The position numbers and the translations under genes are program-made. DNA of 63,035 nt, taken from contig SKSM01000026.1 of assembly GCA_007122985.1 (NCBI GenBank), forward strand, positions 1 through 63,035, read 5' to 3'. This document shows positions 16,731 to 28,971 of this stretch, piece by piece; position 1 is the first letter of the stretch, and every line of letters starts with the position of its first letter. The DNA comes from Nitriliruptoraceae bacterium (lineage in GTDB: Bacteria > Actinomycetota > Nitriliruptoria > Nitriliruptorales > Nitriliruptoraceae). The notes below the pieces were generated by a model that ran no database searches, had not been told where the DNA came from, and saw only the letters and a list, made by a program, of their open reading frames with translations.

Positions 16731-18622
16731 GCCTGCTCCCCCCAGCCGAAGTCCTCGATGGCGGCGGCTAGTTCGTCTGACGCGAACGGTTGGCCGGTCA
16801 CGCGGTGATAGCCCTTGATGTCCACCAGCGTGCGCGCACGCAGGATCGTGGACAGCTGGCCCATGTTGTTCTCCGGACAGACCACGGTCCGGTAGCTGCG
16901 CAGCAGTTCGTCGAGATCGTTGGGCAGCGGTGAGAGGTGACGCAGGTGAACGCGTGCGACCTGGAGCCCGCGCTCACGCAGCTGCGCACAAGCCGCCCGG
17001 ATCGGCCCGGAGGTCGATCCCCATCCGACGACGAGCACCTCCGCCTCGCCCGAAGGGTCCTCGACCTCGAGCGGCGGGAGCCCGTCGGCGATGCGCCGGA
17101 CCCGCTCGTGGCGCAGTTCGGTCATCGCGTGGTGGTTGGCGGGGTCGTAGCTGATGTGGCCGCTGTCGAGCTCCTTCTCGAGTCCGCCGATCCGGTGCTC
17201 GAGACCCGGGGTCCCCGGCAGTGCCCACGGGCGGGCGAGGGTCTGCTCGTCACGCTTGTACGGCTGGAACGCACCGTCGGCGTTCGGCTCGGTCGTGACC
17301 TCGAACGCCTCGGACAGCCGCGGCAGATCGTCGACCGCCGGCAGCAGCCAGGGCTCAGCCGAGTTGGCGAGGTAGCCGTCGGAGAGCACCACGACCGGTA
17401 TGCGGTAGGTCAACGCGATTCGCGCGGCCTCGAGGGTGACATCGAAGCAGTCGGACGGCGAGGCCGCGGCAACGACCGGCAGGGGCGCCTCACCGTTGCG
17501 GCCGTAGAGCACCTGGTTGAGGTCGGACTGCTCGGTCTTGGTCGGAAGGCCCGTGGACGGCCCGCCGCGCATCACATTGACCACCAGCAGCGGCAGCTCG
17601 GTTGCGACGGCGAGGCCCATCGCCTCGGTCTTGAGCGCGATGCCCGGCCCGGACGAAGCGGTCACCGCAAGCGAGCCACCGAACGCGGCACCGATGACCG
17701 AGCCGATCGCGGCGATCTCGTCCTCGGCCTGGAAGGTCTGCACACCGAAGTTCTTCTGCTTCGCCAACTCGTGGAGGATGTCCGACGCGGGCGTGATCGG
17801 GTAGGAGCCGTAGAACAGCGGCAGCTCGGCACGCACGCTGGCGGCGATCAACCCGTAGGCCACGGCCTGGTTGCCGGTGATGTTGCGGTACCGGCCAGCC
17901 AACAGCGGCGCCGCCTTGACCTCGTAGTGGAAGACGAACGCCTCGGTCGTCTCGCCGTAGTTCCATCCGGCGCGCAGCGCCGTCACGTTGGCATCGGCGA
18001 GCTCCGGCTTGGCCGCGAACTTCGACTGCAGCCACGTCTCTGTCTCGTCGATCCGGCGCGAGAACATCCACGAGACGAGCCCGAGCGCGAGCATGTTCTT
18101 GCAGCGCTCCGCCCCCTTCTTGTTGAGCTCACCTCGTTCGACGTGACCTTCGAGGGCCCGAAGGGTCAGGTCGGTGACCGGCACCTCGTGGACCTGGAAA
18201 TCGGTGAGCGACCCGTCGTAGCGCGGATCGTCCTCGTAGCCCGCCTTCTGCAGGTTGCGCTCGGTGAACGCGTCGGTATTGAGGATCACCGTGCCACCGG
18301 GCTTCAGGGCCTCGAGGTGCTTCATCAGCGCCGCCGGGTTCATCGCGACCAGCACGTCCGGCGCATCGCCGGGGGTGTGGATGTCCTGATCCGAGAAGTG
18401 CAGCTGGAAGGAGCTGACGCCGGCCAGCGTGCCGGCGGGTGCACGGATCTCGGCGGGGAAGTCCGGCAACGTGGCGAGGTCGTTGCCGGCCAGGGCGCTC
18501 TGGGCGGTGAAGCGATCACCCGTCAGCTGCATGCCGTCGCCGGAGTCGCCGGCGAAGCGGATGACGGCGTTGTGCAACTGCACACGCTCGCGTGGGTGTT
18601 CCTCGGTTGCGGTGTCGCTCAT
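16727..18622 (-). CDS. korA: 2-oxoacid:ferredoxin oxidoreductase, fused gamma-alpha subunit
   Basis: The 631-residue protein fuses a gamma domain (about 15-200: IRFAGDSGDGMQLTGDRF, DFPAEIRAPAGT) to an alpha pyrimidine-binding domain (about 215-450: GNQAVAYGLIAASV, YPITPASDILHELA, QAEDEIAAIGSVIGAAFGG). The end is a transketolase C-like domain (VLVVGWGSTSGPI, VCPENNMGQLSTILRA). With KorB it forms the ferredoxin-linked 2-oxoglutarate oxidoreductase. The alpha-gamma fusion is the actinobacterial form. No ferredoxin gene is adjacent. The ATG at 18622 begins at the end of a 238-bp spacer that holds a repeated element. Confidence 0.93.
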   Translation of the reverse strand: MSDTATEEHPRERVQLHNAVIRFAGDSGDGMQLTGDRFTAQSALAGNDLATLPDFPAEIRAPAGTLAGVSSFQLHFSDQDIHTPGDAPDVLVAMNPAALMKHLEALKPGGTVILNTDAFTERNLQKAGYEDDPRYDGSLTDFQVHEVPVTDLTLRALEGHVERGELNKKGAERCKNMLALGLVSWMFSRRIDETETWLQSKFAAKPELADANVTALRAGWNYGETTEAFVFHYEVKAAPLLAGRYRNITGNQAVAYGLIAASVRAELPLFYGSYPITPASDILHELAKQKNFGVQTFQAEDEIAAIGSVIGAAFGGSLAVTASSGPGIALKTEAMGLAVATELPLLVVNVMRGGPSTGLPTKTEQSDLNQVLYGRNGEAPLPVVAAASPSDCFDVTLEAARIALTYRIPVVVLSDGYLANSAEPWLLPAVDDLPRLSEAFEVTTEPNADGAFQPYKRDEQTLARPWALPGTPGLEHRIGGLEKELDSGHISYDPANHHAMTELRHERVRRIADGLPPLEVEDPSGEAEVLVVGWGSTSGPIRAACAQLRERGLQVARVHLRHLSPLPNDLDELLRSYRTVVCPENNMGQLSTILRARTLVDIKGYHRVTGQPFASDELAAAIEDFGWGEQA

Positions 18623-18676
18623 CGGCGGCCCCGATCGGTCAACACGGTCGTTCTCCTGGTTGGTCAGACTGGCTGC

Positions 18677-18716
18677 GGCCTTGCTGCCCCGGCTGGACGG
18701 GGCCTTGCTGCCCCGG
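18677..18716. repeat. 24-bp-period direct repeat upstream of korA
   Basis: GGCCTTGCTGCCCCGG occurs perfectly at 18677-18692 and again at 18701-18716, in the untranslated region 55-95 bp upstream of the korA start. A period of about two helical turns would place two protein contacts on the same DNA face. It may be a regulator site or simple duplication. Confidence 0.5.
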
Positions 18717-18720
18717 ACTG

Positions 18721-18741
18721 ATCACCGCAGACCGCGGTGAT
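18721..18741. terminator. hairpin between M23 peptidase gene and korA
   Basis: ATCACCGC and GCGGTGAT pair perfectly (8 bp) around a five-base loop. It lies 120 bp past the end of the M23 gene and about 100 bp ahead of korA, both on the minus strand. It may stop read-through into korA or be an operator for it. Confidence 0.4.
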
Positions 18742-18860
18742 GGTTCGCACGGGTCGAGTGCACGCTGCACGGCCACCGGTCGGGCGCCGTGGTCCTGCCC
18801 ACGACCGTATCGCGCCGACACGGTGCGGGTGTAGACGGTGCCCGCACGACGGTCACCACC

Positions 18861-20006
18861 TCAGCCACAGACCTGACGAAGCGTCGGATACGGGTTGATG
18901 GCGGAGCCGCCACCGGGATGGAGTTCGAAGTGGACGTGTTCGGCACCGGCGACGGCGTTACCGGTGGAACCGTTGGTGCCGACCTGGTCGCCGGCGGACA
19001 CACGCGCACCGTTGGAGACGGTGTGGCTGTCGAGGTGGAGGTACCAGTAGTGGTTGCCGTCGCTGCCGCGGAGGATCGCCCACAGCCCCGCGTTCGGTCC
19101 GGGCGACTGGATGTCCCAGACCCCGTCGACGATCGCCCGCACGGGCGTGCCGAGCGGCCCCATGAGGTCCGTGCCACGGTGGGCGCGGCCCCCGGAGCGC
19201 GGAGCCCCCCACGAGTCCACGAAGTGGCGGGGCTGATCCAGCGGGCAGGCCATGCCCCCGGAGGTAGCCGCCGTCGATCCGCTGTCCGCCCCACCACCGG
19301 CCTGCTCGGCCTCCGCGGCCTCCTCGGCCTGCTGCTGGGCGGCTTCGCGACGCTCGCGCTCACGGCGCTCCTCCTCGATGCGCGCACGCTCGGCTCGTGC
19401 CTCGTCGGAGAGCTCCTCCTTCAGGGTCTCGAGTTCCTCCTGGTCTGCCCGTAGCTCGTCGGCCAGCTCACGCTGGCGCTCCCGGGCATCTGCGAGCTGC
19501 TGCAAGCGGTCGTCGAGCTCGTCCTCGAGCGCCGCGACGCGCTGCTGTGCAGCCACCAACTCCTCGGACCGCACCTGATCGCCGGTGATCACGTGCTCGA
19601 TGATCTCCACCCGGTTGAGGGCCGCGGTCGGGTCCTCGCTGCCGAGGAACACCGCGATGGGATCAAGCGTGGGCCCGTGCTTGAACGCCTCGCGGACACG
19701 GAACTCCGCCTGCTCCTCGGTCTCCTCGAGCTCGTGGCGCAGCGTCTCCAGCGCCCGCTCGAGCTCGTCGGCCTGCGTGTCGAGCTCCGCCGTGCGTGCG
19801 CGCAGCTGCTCCTGCTCCTCGCCGGCACGCTCCAGGCGCTGTCGGACCTCCGACTGCGCCTGCTCGACCTGTTCGATCTCGGCCTCGATGCGGTCGAGCT
19901 CGGCCTCGTCGGCGACCACCTCGACCGGCGGCAGCAGGAGCACGATGACCGCGAGCACCGACACGGTGACGGTCGCGACCACGGGCGCGGAGCGGGACAA
20001 GCGCAC
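18861..20006 (-). CDS. secreted coiled-coil M23 (LytM) peptidase, EnvC-like
   Basis: The 381-residue protein has a short basic N-terminus and a hydrophobic signal or anchor (about 8-30) ending near VVA-DE. A long Glu/Arg/Leu coiled coil follows (about 35-240), interrupted by a FKHGPTLDPIAVFLGSEDP segment. A LytM domain (about 260-380) closes it. The zinc ligands look complete: His276 and Asp280 in AHRGTD, and His357 and His359 in EHVHFELHP. Such proteins cut or help cut peptidoglycan cross-links during division; the coiled-coil layout is that of EnvC/RipC-type proteins. The GTG at 20006 has GAGGT five bases upstream and starts right before the signal. No ftsEX is in view. Confidence 0.9.
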   Translation of the reverse strand: MRLSRSAPVVATVTVSVLAVIVLLLPPVEVVADEAELDRIEAEIEQVEQAQSEVRQRLERAGEEQEQLRARTAELDTQADELERALETLRHELEETEEQAEFRVREAFKHGPTLDPIAVFLGSEDPTAALNRVEIIEHVITGDQVRSEELVAAQQRVAALEDELDDRLQQLADARERQRELADELRADQEELETLKEELSDEARAERARIEEERRERERREAAQQQAEEAAEAEQAGGGADSGSTAATSGGMACPLDQPRHFVDSWGAPRSGGRAHRGTDLMGPLGTPVRAIVDGVWDIQSPGPNAGLWAILRGSDGNHYWYLHLDSHTVSNGARVSAGDQVGTNGSTGNAVAGAEHVHFELHPGGGSAINPYPTLRQVCG

Positions 20007-20245
20007 GGATACCTCAGGGACACGGCGTGGACGACCGAACGACAGGGCGGAGGCTACCGACCGTGTCGAATCCGTCAGCACCGGCCGGCGCGCCCGGAGT
20101 GTCACCCCATCAGGCGACGATCAGGTGACGATCAACCCTGTCCATGGCCACCATCGAACGGCCATTCCCCGACCGTTGCTCAGCGGCGTATGGTCACCGC
20201 GTCCGAGGTCCGACGACGACGATGCGCCGAGAGGAGGCACGGACG

Positions 20246-20329
20246 ATGTTCACGCTCACCCTCCCGCCGTCCGTCGCCGTCATCGGCGACGGCACCGTCG
20301 CCGGTCACCGGGCCTGCTGGACGCACTGA
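20246..20329 (+). CDS. 27-residue small ORF with strong ribosome site, possible leader peptide
   Basis: The ATG at 20246 is preceded by GAGGAGG with eight bases spacing, one of the best ribosome sites in the window. The peptide starts MFTLTLPPSVAVIGDG and ends HRACWTH. Its stop is 15 bp before a perfect 15-bp hairpin. This is the geometry of a leader peptide with an attenuator, or of a small secreted or regulatory peptide with its own terminator. I recognise no family. The region 20007-20245 ahead of it should contain its promoter and that of the divergent M23 gene, but I cannot place either. Confidence 0.5.
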   Translation: MFTLTLPPSVAVIGDGTVAGHRACWTH

Positions 20330-20344
20330 CGTCCACCTCTCCCC

Positions 20345-20380
20345 GACTCGGAGCCGGCGGTTTCACGCCGGCTCCGAGTC
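20345..20380 (+). terminator. perfect 15-bp stem, terminator or attenuator
   Basis: GACTCGGAGCCGGCG at 20345-20359 pairs with its exact complement at 20366-20380 around the loop GTTTCA. It is the strongest hairpin in the window. GTGTGTCT follows rather than a T run. CGCCGG inside the preceding small ORF could pair with the first arm and act as an antiterminator. Confidence 0.65.
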
Positions 20381-20452
20381 GTGTGTCTGGACCGCCGCTC
20401 CGTGACCGCAGCTGACGCCCTGCCGCGTCCATCCGCAACCATCGGAGCCGCC

Positions 20453-20653
20453 ATGATGCCCTATCACCCTGATGCCCATGTCCTGCTCGCGAGCCAGCGC
20501 CTGGCCGAGGACCACGCTGCCGTGCAGCGACGCCGGCTCGCCCGCCGTCCGCGGCCTCCCGGGCCACTGCGCCAGTGGCTCGCAGCGCGCCTCACCAGCG
20601 CGGCGGAGCGGCTGCTCGACGGGCCACCGACCACCTATCCCCGCCGTGCGTGA
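20453..20653 (+). CDS. 66-residue basic hypothetical protein
   Basis: The protein starts MMPYHPDAHVLLASQRLAED and has an Arg-rich middle (VQRRRLARRPRPPGP), then LRQWLAARLTSAAERLL and a proline-rich end. It has no membrane segment. The high positive charge could favour nucleic acid binding, but no motif is recognised. GGAG lies five bases before the first of two tandem ATGs (20453 and 20456). It follows the 15-bp hairpin, so its expression may depend on read-through of that structure. It ends just before a bidirectional terminator shared with gltB. Confidence 0.55.
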   Translation: MMPYHPDAHVLLASQRLAEDHAAVQRRRLARRPRPPGPLRQWLAARLTSAAERLLDGPPTTYPRRA

Positions 20654-20677
20654 GCGTGTCGTCCGTCCGGCGGGACG

Positions 20678-20706
20678 GCGGCCCGCCCAACACCGGGGCG
20701 GGCCGC
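20678..20706. terminator. bidirectional terminator hairpin ahead of gltB end
   Basis: GCGGCCCGCCC and GGGCGGGCCGC form a perfect 11-bp stem around a seven-base loop between the 66-residue gene and the convergent gltB. Confidence 0.65.
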
Positions 20707-20721
20707 GGTCGTGGTTCGTGC

Positions 20722-25392
<4,671 letters not shown>

Positions 25393-25708
25393 GACGTGAC
25401 CTCCGGTCGGTGCGCGAACGCGGTCGACGCGCCGGGCGTGGCAGTACAGCGACCCACAGTCACTGGGCCCACAGGCACCGGTGGACACGACGAACGGCGC
25501 CCACGAGCCCTGGGGATCGGGAACGCGAGCGCCGTTGCTCGGCCCGCACGGTAGCGCGCGCGACCGAACTCGTGCATCACGTGCGCAGGGGCCACGCGAT
25601 CGCGACGACCCGCGACCACGCGACCGGTCCGCAGGACCCGGGCCACTACCGCCAGCAGCTAGCGTCACGGGGTGACCGCAGCGACCCGACGATCGACGGT
25701 GATACCGG
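25393..25708. promoter_or_regulatory. 316-bp divergent region between gltB and RimK-like gene
   Basis: No ORF in this stretch looks real. It must contain the promoters of both genes, but the uniformly high G+C shows no clear -10/-35 pair. I saw no fold like a glutamine riboswitch and no tRNA. Confidence 0.4.
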
Positions 25709-26917
25709 ATGAAGCTCGCCATCCTCTCGCGTGCTCCCGAGAGCTACAGCACGCGGCGCCTCCGCGCCGCTGCCCACGAGCGCGACCACACGGTCAAGGT
25801 GCTCAACACCCTGCGGTTCGCGATCGACCTGGCCAGCGACGAACCCGATCTGCAGTACCGGGGCAAGGCACTGTCCGACTACGACGCGATCCTGCCCCGG
25901 ATCGGTGCCTCGATCACGTTCTTCGGGCTCGCGGTCGTTCGGCAGTTCGAGCAGATGGACGTCTACACGGCGAATACTGCGGCAGGCATCGCCAACTCGC
26001 GGGACAAGCTGCGGGCCATGCAGATCCTCTCGCGACACGACGTGCAGATGCCTGCGACCACCTTCGTCCGAGACCGCGCCGACGTCCTTCCGGCGATCGA
26101 GCGGGTCGGAGGGGCGCCGGTCGTGATCAAGCTGCTCGAGGGCACCCAGGGCATCGGCGTGATCCTGGCACCCAACCGCAAGGTCGCCGAGGCCGTCATC
26201 GAGACCCTGCAGTCGACGCGTCAGAACGTGCTGGTCCAGGAGTTCATCGCGGAGAGCAAGGGCAGCGACGTTCGCGCCTTCGTGATCGGTGACCGGGTCG
26301 TCGCTGCGATGCGTCGCAGTGCCGAGGGCGACGAGTTCAGGTCCAACGTCCACCGGGGCGGACGCACCGAGGTGGTGGAGCTCGACGACGAGGCCGAGCG
26401 TGTCGCGGTCCAGGCCGCGCAGATCATGGGGCTGAAGGTCGCGGGCGTCGACATGCTCGAGAGCGAACGGGGGCCGCTGGTGATGGAGGTCAACTCCTCG
26501 CCGGGCCTCGAAGGGATCGAGACCGCGACCGATCTGGACATCGCCGGCGCGGTGATCGACTTCATCGCCAACCAGGTCGCCTTCCCGGAGCTCGATGTCC
26601 GCCAGCGCCTGACGGTGAGCGCCAGCTACGGCGTGGCGGAGCTCGAGATCGGGGAGGGCTCCTCGATGGTCGGGCGCACCCTTGCGACCTCGGGGCTGCG
26701 TGAGCGTGACATCACCGTGCTGACCCTGACGCGCGGAACCAAGGTGGTCCCCAACCCGAAGGGCACACGCGAGCTCGAGGCGCACGACCGGCTGCTGTGC
26801 TTCGGCCGCTACGAGGAGATGCGCGACCTGGTGCCCGCGCGCCGCCGCCGCCGTGCCCACCCCAAGCTGGCACCGCTGCCCGACGACGCGGAGGAGCTGT
26901 CTGCGCCGGAGGGCTGA
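25709..26917 (+). CDS. RimK-like ATP-grasp ligase with C-terminal RCK_C/TrkA-C-like domain
   Basis: Residues 1-290 are a RimK-type ligase: MKLAILSRAPESYSTRRL, the pre-ATP segment YTANTAAGIANSRDKLRAMQIL, VVIKLLEGTQGIGVILA, the nucleotide hinge VLVQEFIAESKGSDVRAFVIG and metal ligands in LVMEVNSSPGLEGIE. RimK adds glutamates to ribosomal protein S6; relatives add amino acids to F420 or other acids. Residues about 300-385 (VAELEIGEGSSMVGRTLA, LREREDITVL-like, GTRELEAHDRLLCFG) match the RCK_C ligand-binding fold seen in TrkA. The end is Lys/Arg-rich, then acidic. The ATG at 25709 has only a weak ribosome site. Confidence 0.88.
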   Translation: MKLAILSRAPESYSTRRLRAAAHERDHTVKVLNTLRFAIDLASDEPDLQYRGKALSDYDAILPRIGASITFFGLAVVRQFEQMDVYTANTAAGIANSRDKLRAMQILSRHDVQMPATTFVRDRADVLPAIERVGGAPVVIKLLEGTQGIGVILAPNRKVAEAVIETLQSTRQNVLVQEFIAESKGSDVRAFVIGDRVVAAMRRSAEGDEFRSNVHRGGRTEVVELDDEAERVAVQAAQIMGLKVAGVDMLESERGPLVMEVNSSPGLEGIETATDLDIAGAVIDFIANQVAFPELDVRQRLTVSASYGVAELEIGEGSSMVGRTLATSGLRERDITVLTLTRGTKVVPNPKGTRELEAHDRLLCFGRYEEMRDLVPARRRRRAHPKLAPLPDDAEELSAPEG

Positions 26918-26986
26918 CCGACGTCTGCCGACGCATGGGGGGATGCGCCGGACCACCCGCAACACCACCTTCAACCGGAGCGACCC

Positions 26987-27778
26987 ATGTCCGTACAGCT
27001 CGACCGACACGACGACGGCGTCATCGTGCTCACCCTGGACGATCCCGACCGTCGCAACGCCATGACCGACGCGATGGGCGACGCGCTCGCCGAGCGCTGT
27101 GACGAGCTCGCCACCGACGAGCACGTCCGGGCGGTGGTGATCACCGGCACACCGCCGGCGTTCTCCGGCGGTGGTGACCTCGGGATGCTGGAGGATCTCA
27201 GCCGGCGGACACGCGACGAGGGGTTCGACGCGGCCGACACCATGACGGCGTTCTACCGACGGTTCCTCTCGGTCGGCGAGCTACCGGTCCCGGTCGTGGC
27301 CGCGGTCAACGGCCACGCGATCGGCGCCGGCCTGTGCGTCGCGCTCGCATGCGATCTGCGGGTCGTCGCCGACGATGCCAAGGTGGGCCTCAACTTCGCC
27401 CGCTTGGGTCTCCACCCGGGGATGGGTGGCACCTGGTTCCTGCCGCGGGTACTCGGTCCCCAGCGTGCCGCCGCCTGGCTCTACACCGGCGACCTCGTCG
27501 ACGGTGCCAGCGCCGCCGACCAGGGCCTGGCCCTGGCGTCCTACCCGGCGACAGAGGTACTCGACCGGGCGCTCGAGCTGGCCGGCCGCATCGCCTCCGC
27601 CGCCCCCGGCACCGTCCGACAGCTCAAGCGGACGCTGGCCGAGGTGGAACGGCTCGATCTCGACGAGGCCCTGGCGGCCGAAGCCGCAGCGCAGGCGGTG
27701 AGCTACGGCACCGACGACCTCGTCGAGGGCCTGGCTGCCGCCAGGGAACGCCGAACGCCGCGGTTCGAGGGCCGCTGA
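26987..27778 (+). CDS. enoyl-CoA hydratase/isomerase-family protein
   Basis: The 263-residue crotonase-fold protein has LDDPDRRNAM, the oxyanion-hole segments FSGGGDLGML and GHAIGAGLCVALACDLRVV, and LNFARLGLHPGMGG. Hydratases carry a catalytic Glu in the FPEV-type segment before LGL.PG and a second one about 20 residues later; here those positions read Phe and Ala/Trp. It may therefore be an isomerase, a thioesterase-like member or a binding protein. The ATG at 26987 has GGAG six bases upstream. It follows the RimK-like gene by 69 bp and converges with the CstR-like gene. Confidence 0.85.
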   Translation: MSVQLDRHDDGVIVLTLDDPDRRNAMTDAMGDALAERCDELATDEHVRAVVITGTPPAFSGGGDLGMLEDLSRRTRDEGFDAADTMTAFYRRFLSVGELPVPVVAAVNGHAIGAGLCVALACDLRVVADDAKVGLNFARLGLHPGMGGTWFLPRVLGPQRAAAWLYTGDLVDGASAADQGLALASYPATEVLDRALELAGRIASAAPGTVRQLKRTLAEVERLDLDEALAAEAAAQAVSYGTDDLVEGLAAARERRTPRFEGR

Positions 27779-27795
27779 CCCTCGCTCGTGGTCAG
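27775..27795. terminator. short hairpin holding both stop codons (ECH / CstR-like genes)
   Basis: CTGACC at 27775-27780 pairs with GGTCAG at 27790-27795 around nine bases. The TGA of the hydratase gene and the TGA of the convergent regulator are in opposite arms. Confidence 0.4.
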
Positions 27796-28058
27796 GACAG
27801 CTCGACGAGCGCGCGTTGGAAGCGCTCGAGGTCGGTGTCGGCCCGGCTACCGCTGACGCACGTCTCGACACCGTCGACGGCCAACTGCACCCCGACGCGT
27901 CGCAGTGCCTTGCTGGCCGCACCGATCTGGCGCAGCACCTGCTCGCAGTCATCACCCTCGTCCAGCATCCGCTGCAGGGCGCGCACCTGTCCTTCGACAC
28001 GGCGCAGGCGGCTGTGTGCCCGCCTGACCCGGTCGTCACCCAACTCGCGCACGTCCAT
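27792..28058 (-). CDS. CsoR/RcnR (DUF156) family repressor, CstR-like cysteine pattern
   Basis: This 88-residue all-helical repressor has RLRRVEGQVRALQRML and DDCEQVLRQIGAASKALR. Copper sensors of the family use Cys-x-His-x-Cys, with His four residues before the second Cys. Here Cys38 and Cys67 are kept, 29 residues apart as in both CsoR and CstR, but position 63 is Gly instead of His. This is the pattern of CstR, which senses per/polysulfide through the two cysteines. It lies downstream of the VKOR gene, whose promoter carries a perfect palindrome typical of this family, so autoregulation of the pair is likely. Formaldehyde or copper sensing cannot be ruled out. Confidence 0.88.
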   Translation of the reverse strand: MDVRELGDDRVRRAHSRLRRVEGQVRALQRMLDEGDDCEQVLRQIGAASKALRRVGVQLAVDGVETCVSGSRADTDLERFQRALVELS

Positions 28059-28105
28059 GCTGCTGTCTCCCGTCCGAGGGTGAGCCTATTCGCATGTTCG
28101 CAGCC

Positions 28106-28149
28106 GTCCACCGCGAGGGCCGCCGCGAGCGGCGACCCTCGCGGTGGAC
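28106..28149 (-). terminator. strong hairpin between VKOR and CstR-like genes
   Basis: A perfect 14-bp stem (28106-28119 with 28136-28149, core CCACCGCGAGGG) encloses a 16-base loop that can itself form CCGC/GCGG. It starts 13 bp past the VKOR stop. It should reduce read-through into the repressor gene, giving the repressor a lower level than VKOR. Confidence 0.65.
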
Positions 28150-28161
28150 CTCCGTGACGCC

Positions 28162-28764
28162 TCAGTTGCCGGGAAGCGGCAGCACCGTCAGCGACCACAT
28201 CGCCACCAGGGTCATCGCCATGGTGGCCACGAATGTGGCTGGCCAGACGCGCTCGGCCGGCACGGCCGGTGCTGCGGTCGAGCCGCCCCGGCGCCGGATC
28301 ACGACCTCGGTCAGGAACAGCAGTGTGGTCGCGGCGGCCGACATCATGCAGAACGGGCAGATCGCACCGATCGGACCGAGCTGCAGGTAGACGAACACGG
28401 CCGACGCGAGCACGCCCGTCGCGGTCACCGGTAGCAGCAGACGCTCGATGAGCCGGCTCTTGGTGTGCAGCCAGGTCGCACCGGCGGCGATCATCGCCGT
28501 GTAGTAGAGGGCACCGATCAGCGCCACCGGCACGGGTCCGACATAGGCCCACTGGCTGGTCATCACCTGCATCGGTCCTTCGGGCTGCGCGCCTGCCGGG
28601 AGCGGTAGGACCCAGAAGTGGATGGCGGTCAGCAACGAACTCGCGCCCCAGCCGATCACCGCGACCGCGATGAACATGCGGATCAGGCCGTTCACGGTGC
28701 GGTCGCTGCCCCCGGTCGATGTCGAGTCTTCGGGGAGCGTCGGGGCGGTCGTGGTGTCGGTCAT
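28162..28764 (-). CDS. VKOR-family membrane thiol oxidoreductase
   Basis: The 200-residue protein has a cytoplasmic N-tail and about five membrane helices. Helix 2-3 carries SQWAYVGPVPVALIGALYYTA, matching the VKOR S...G.P.a..G..~Y pattern. The active-site motif is Cys136-Pro-Phe-Cys139, followed by MMSAAATTLLFL. VKOR proteins pass electrons from DsbA-like thiol proteins to quinone. The first, loop cysteine pair of VKOR is not visible, so it may use another partner; a DsbA-like protein is coded at 60059-60763. The ATG at 28764 has GAGGT seven bases upstream, and a CsoR/CstR-type operator lies 65 bp upstream. Confidence 0.87.
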   Translation of the reverse strand: MTDTTTAPTLPEDSTSTGGSDRTVNGLIRMFIAVAVIGWGASSLLTAIHFWVLPLPAGAQPEGPMQVMTSQWAYVGPVPVALIGALYYTAMIAAGATWLHTKSRLIERLLLPVTATGVLASAVFVYLQLGPIGAICPFCMMSAAATTLLFLTEVVIRRRGGSTAAPAVPAERVWPATFVATMAMTLVAMWSLTVLPLPGN

Positions 28765-28828
28765 CGTGCTACCTCGCGAATCGTCGTCGGACGGTGACGG
28801 TCTCAGCGACGCCCGATCGTCGGACGCC

Positions 28829-28848
28829 ATATACCCCTAGGGGTATAT
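28829..28848. promoter_or_regulatory. perfect 20-bp palindrome, likely CsoR/CstR-type operator
   Basis: ATATACCCCTAGGGGTATAT is a perfect palindrome in otherwise very G+C-rich DNA. CsoR-family repressors bind inverted repeats of the TACCCC..GGGGTA kind. It sits 65 bp ahead of the VKOR ATG, overlapping where the promoter should be, and the matching repressor gene is the next gene downstream. Confidence 0.85.
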
Positions 28849-28971
28849 CGTCCAACGCGGACGCTGCGGTGGGCCATCCCGGTCCGTGACGCCTGAGGGC
28901 GATCGGTGACCTCCGACTCCGTGCTCCCGGGACCTTCGGCCCCGACGTGGCGCCACGCGACCGCCGGGGAC

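Noticed and set aside
20246-20329. Tryptophan attenuator leader peptide
   Set aside because: Only one Trp codon is present and no trp gene follows, so only a general leader-peptide idea is kept.
25393-25708. Glutamine riboswitch or tRNA upstream of gltB
   Set aside because: No conserved core or cloverleaf could be drawn from the sequence by eye.
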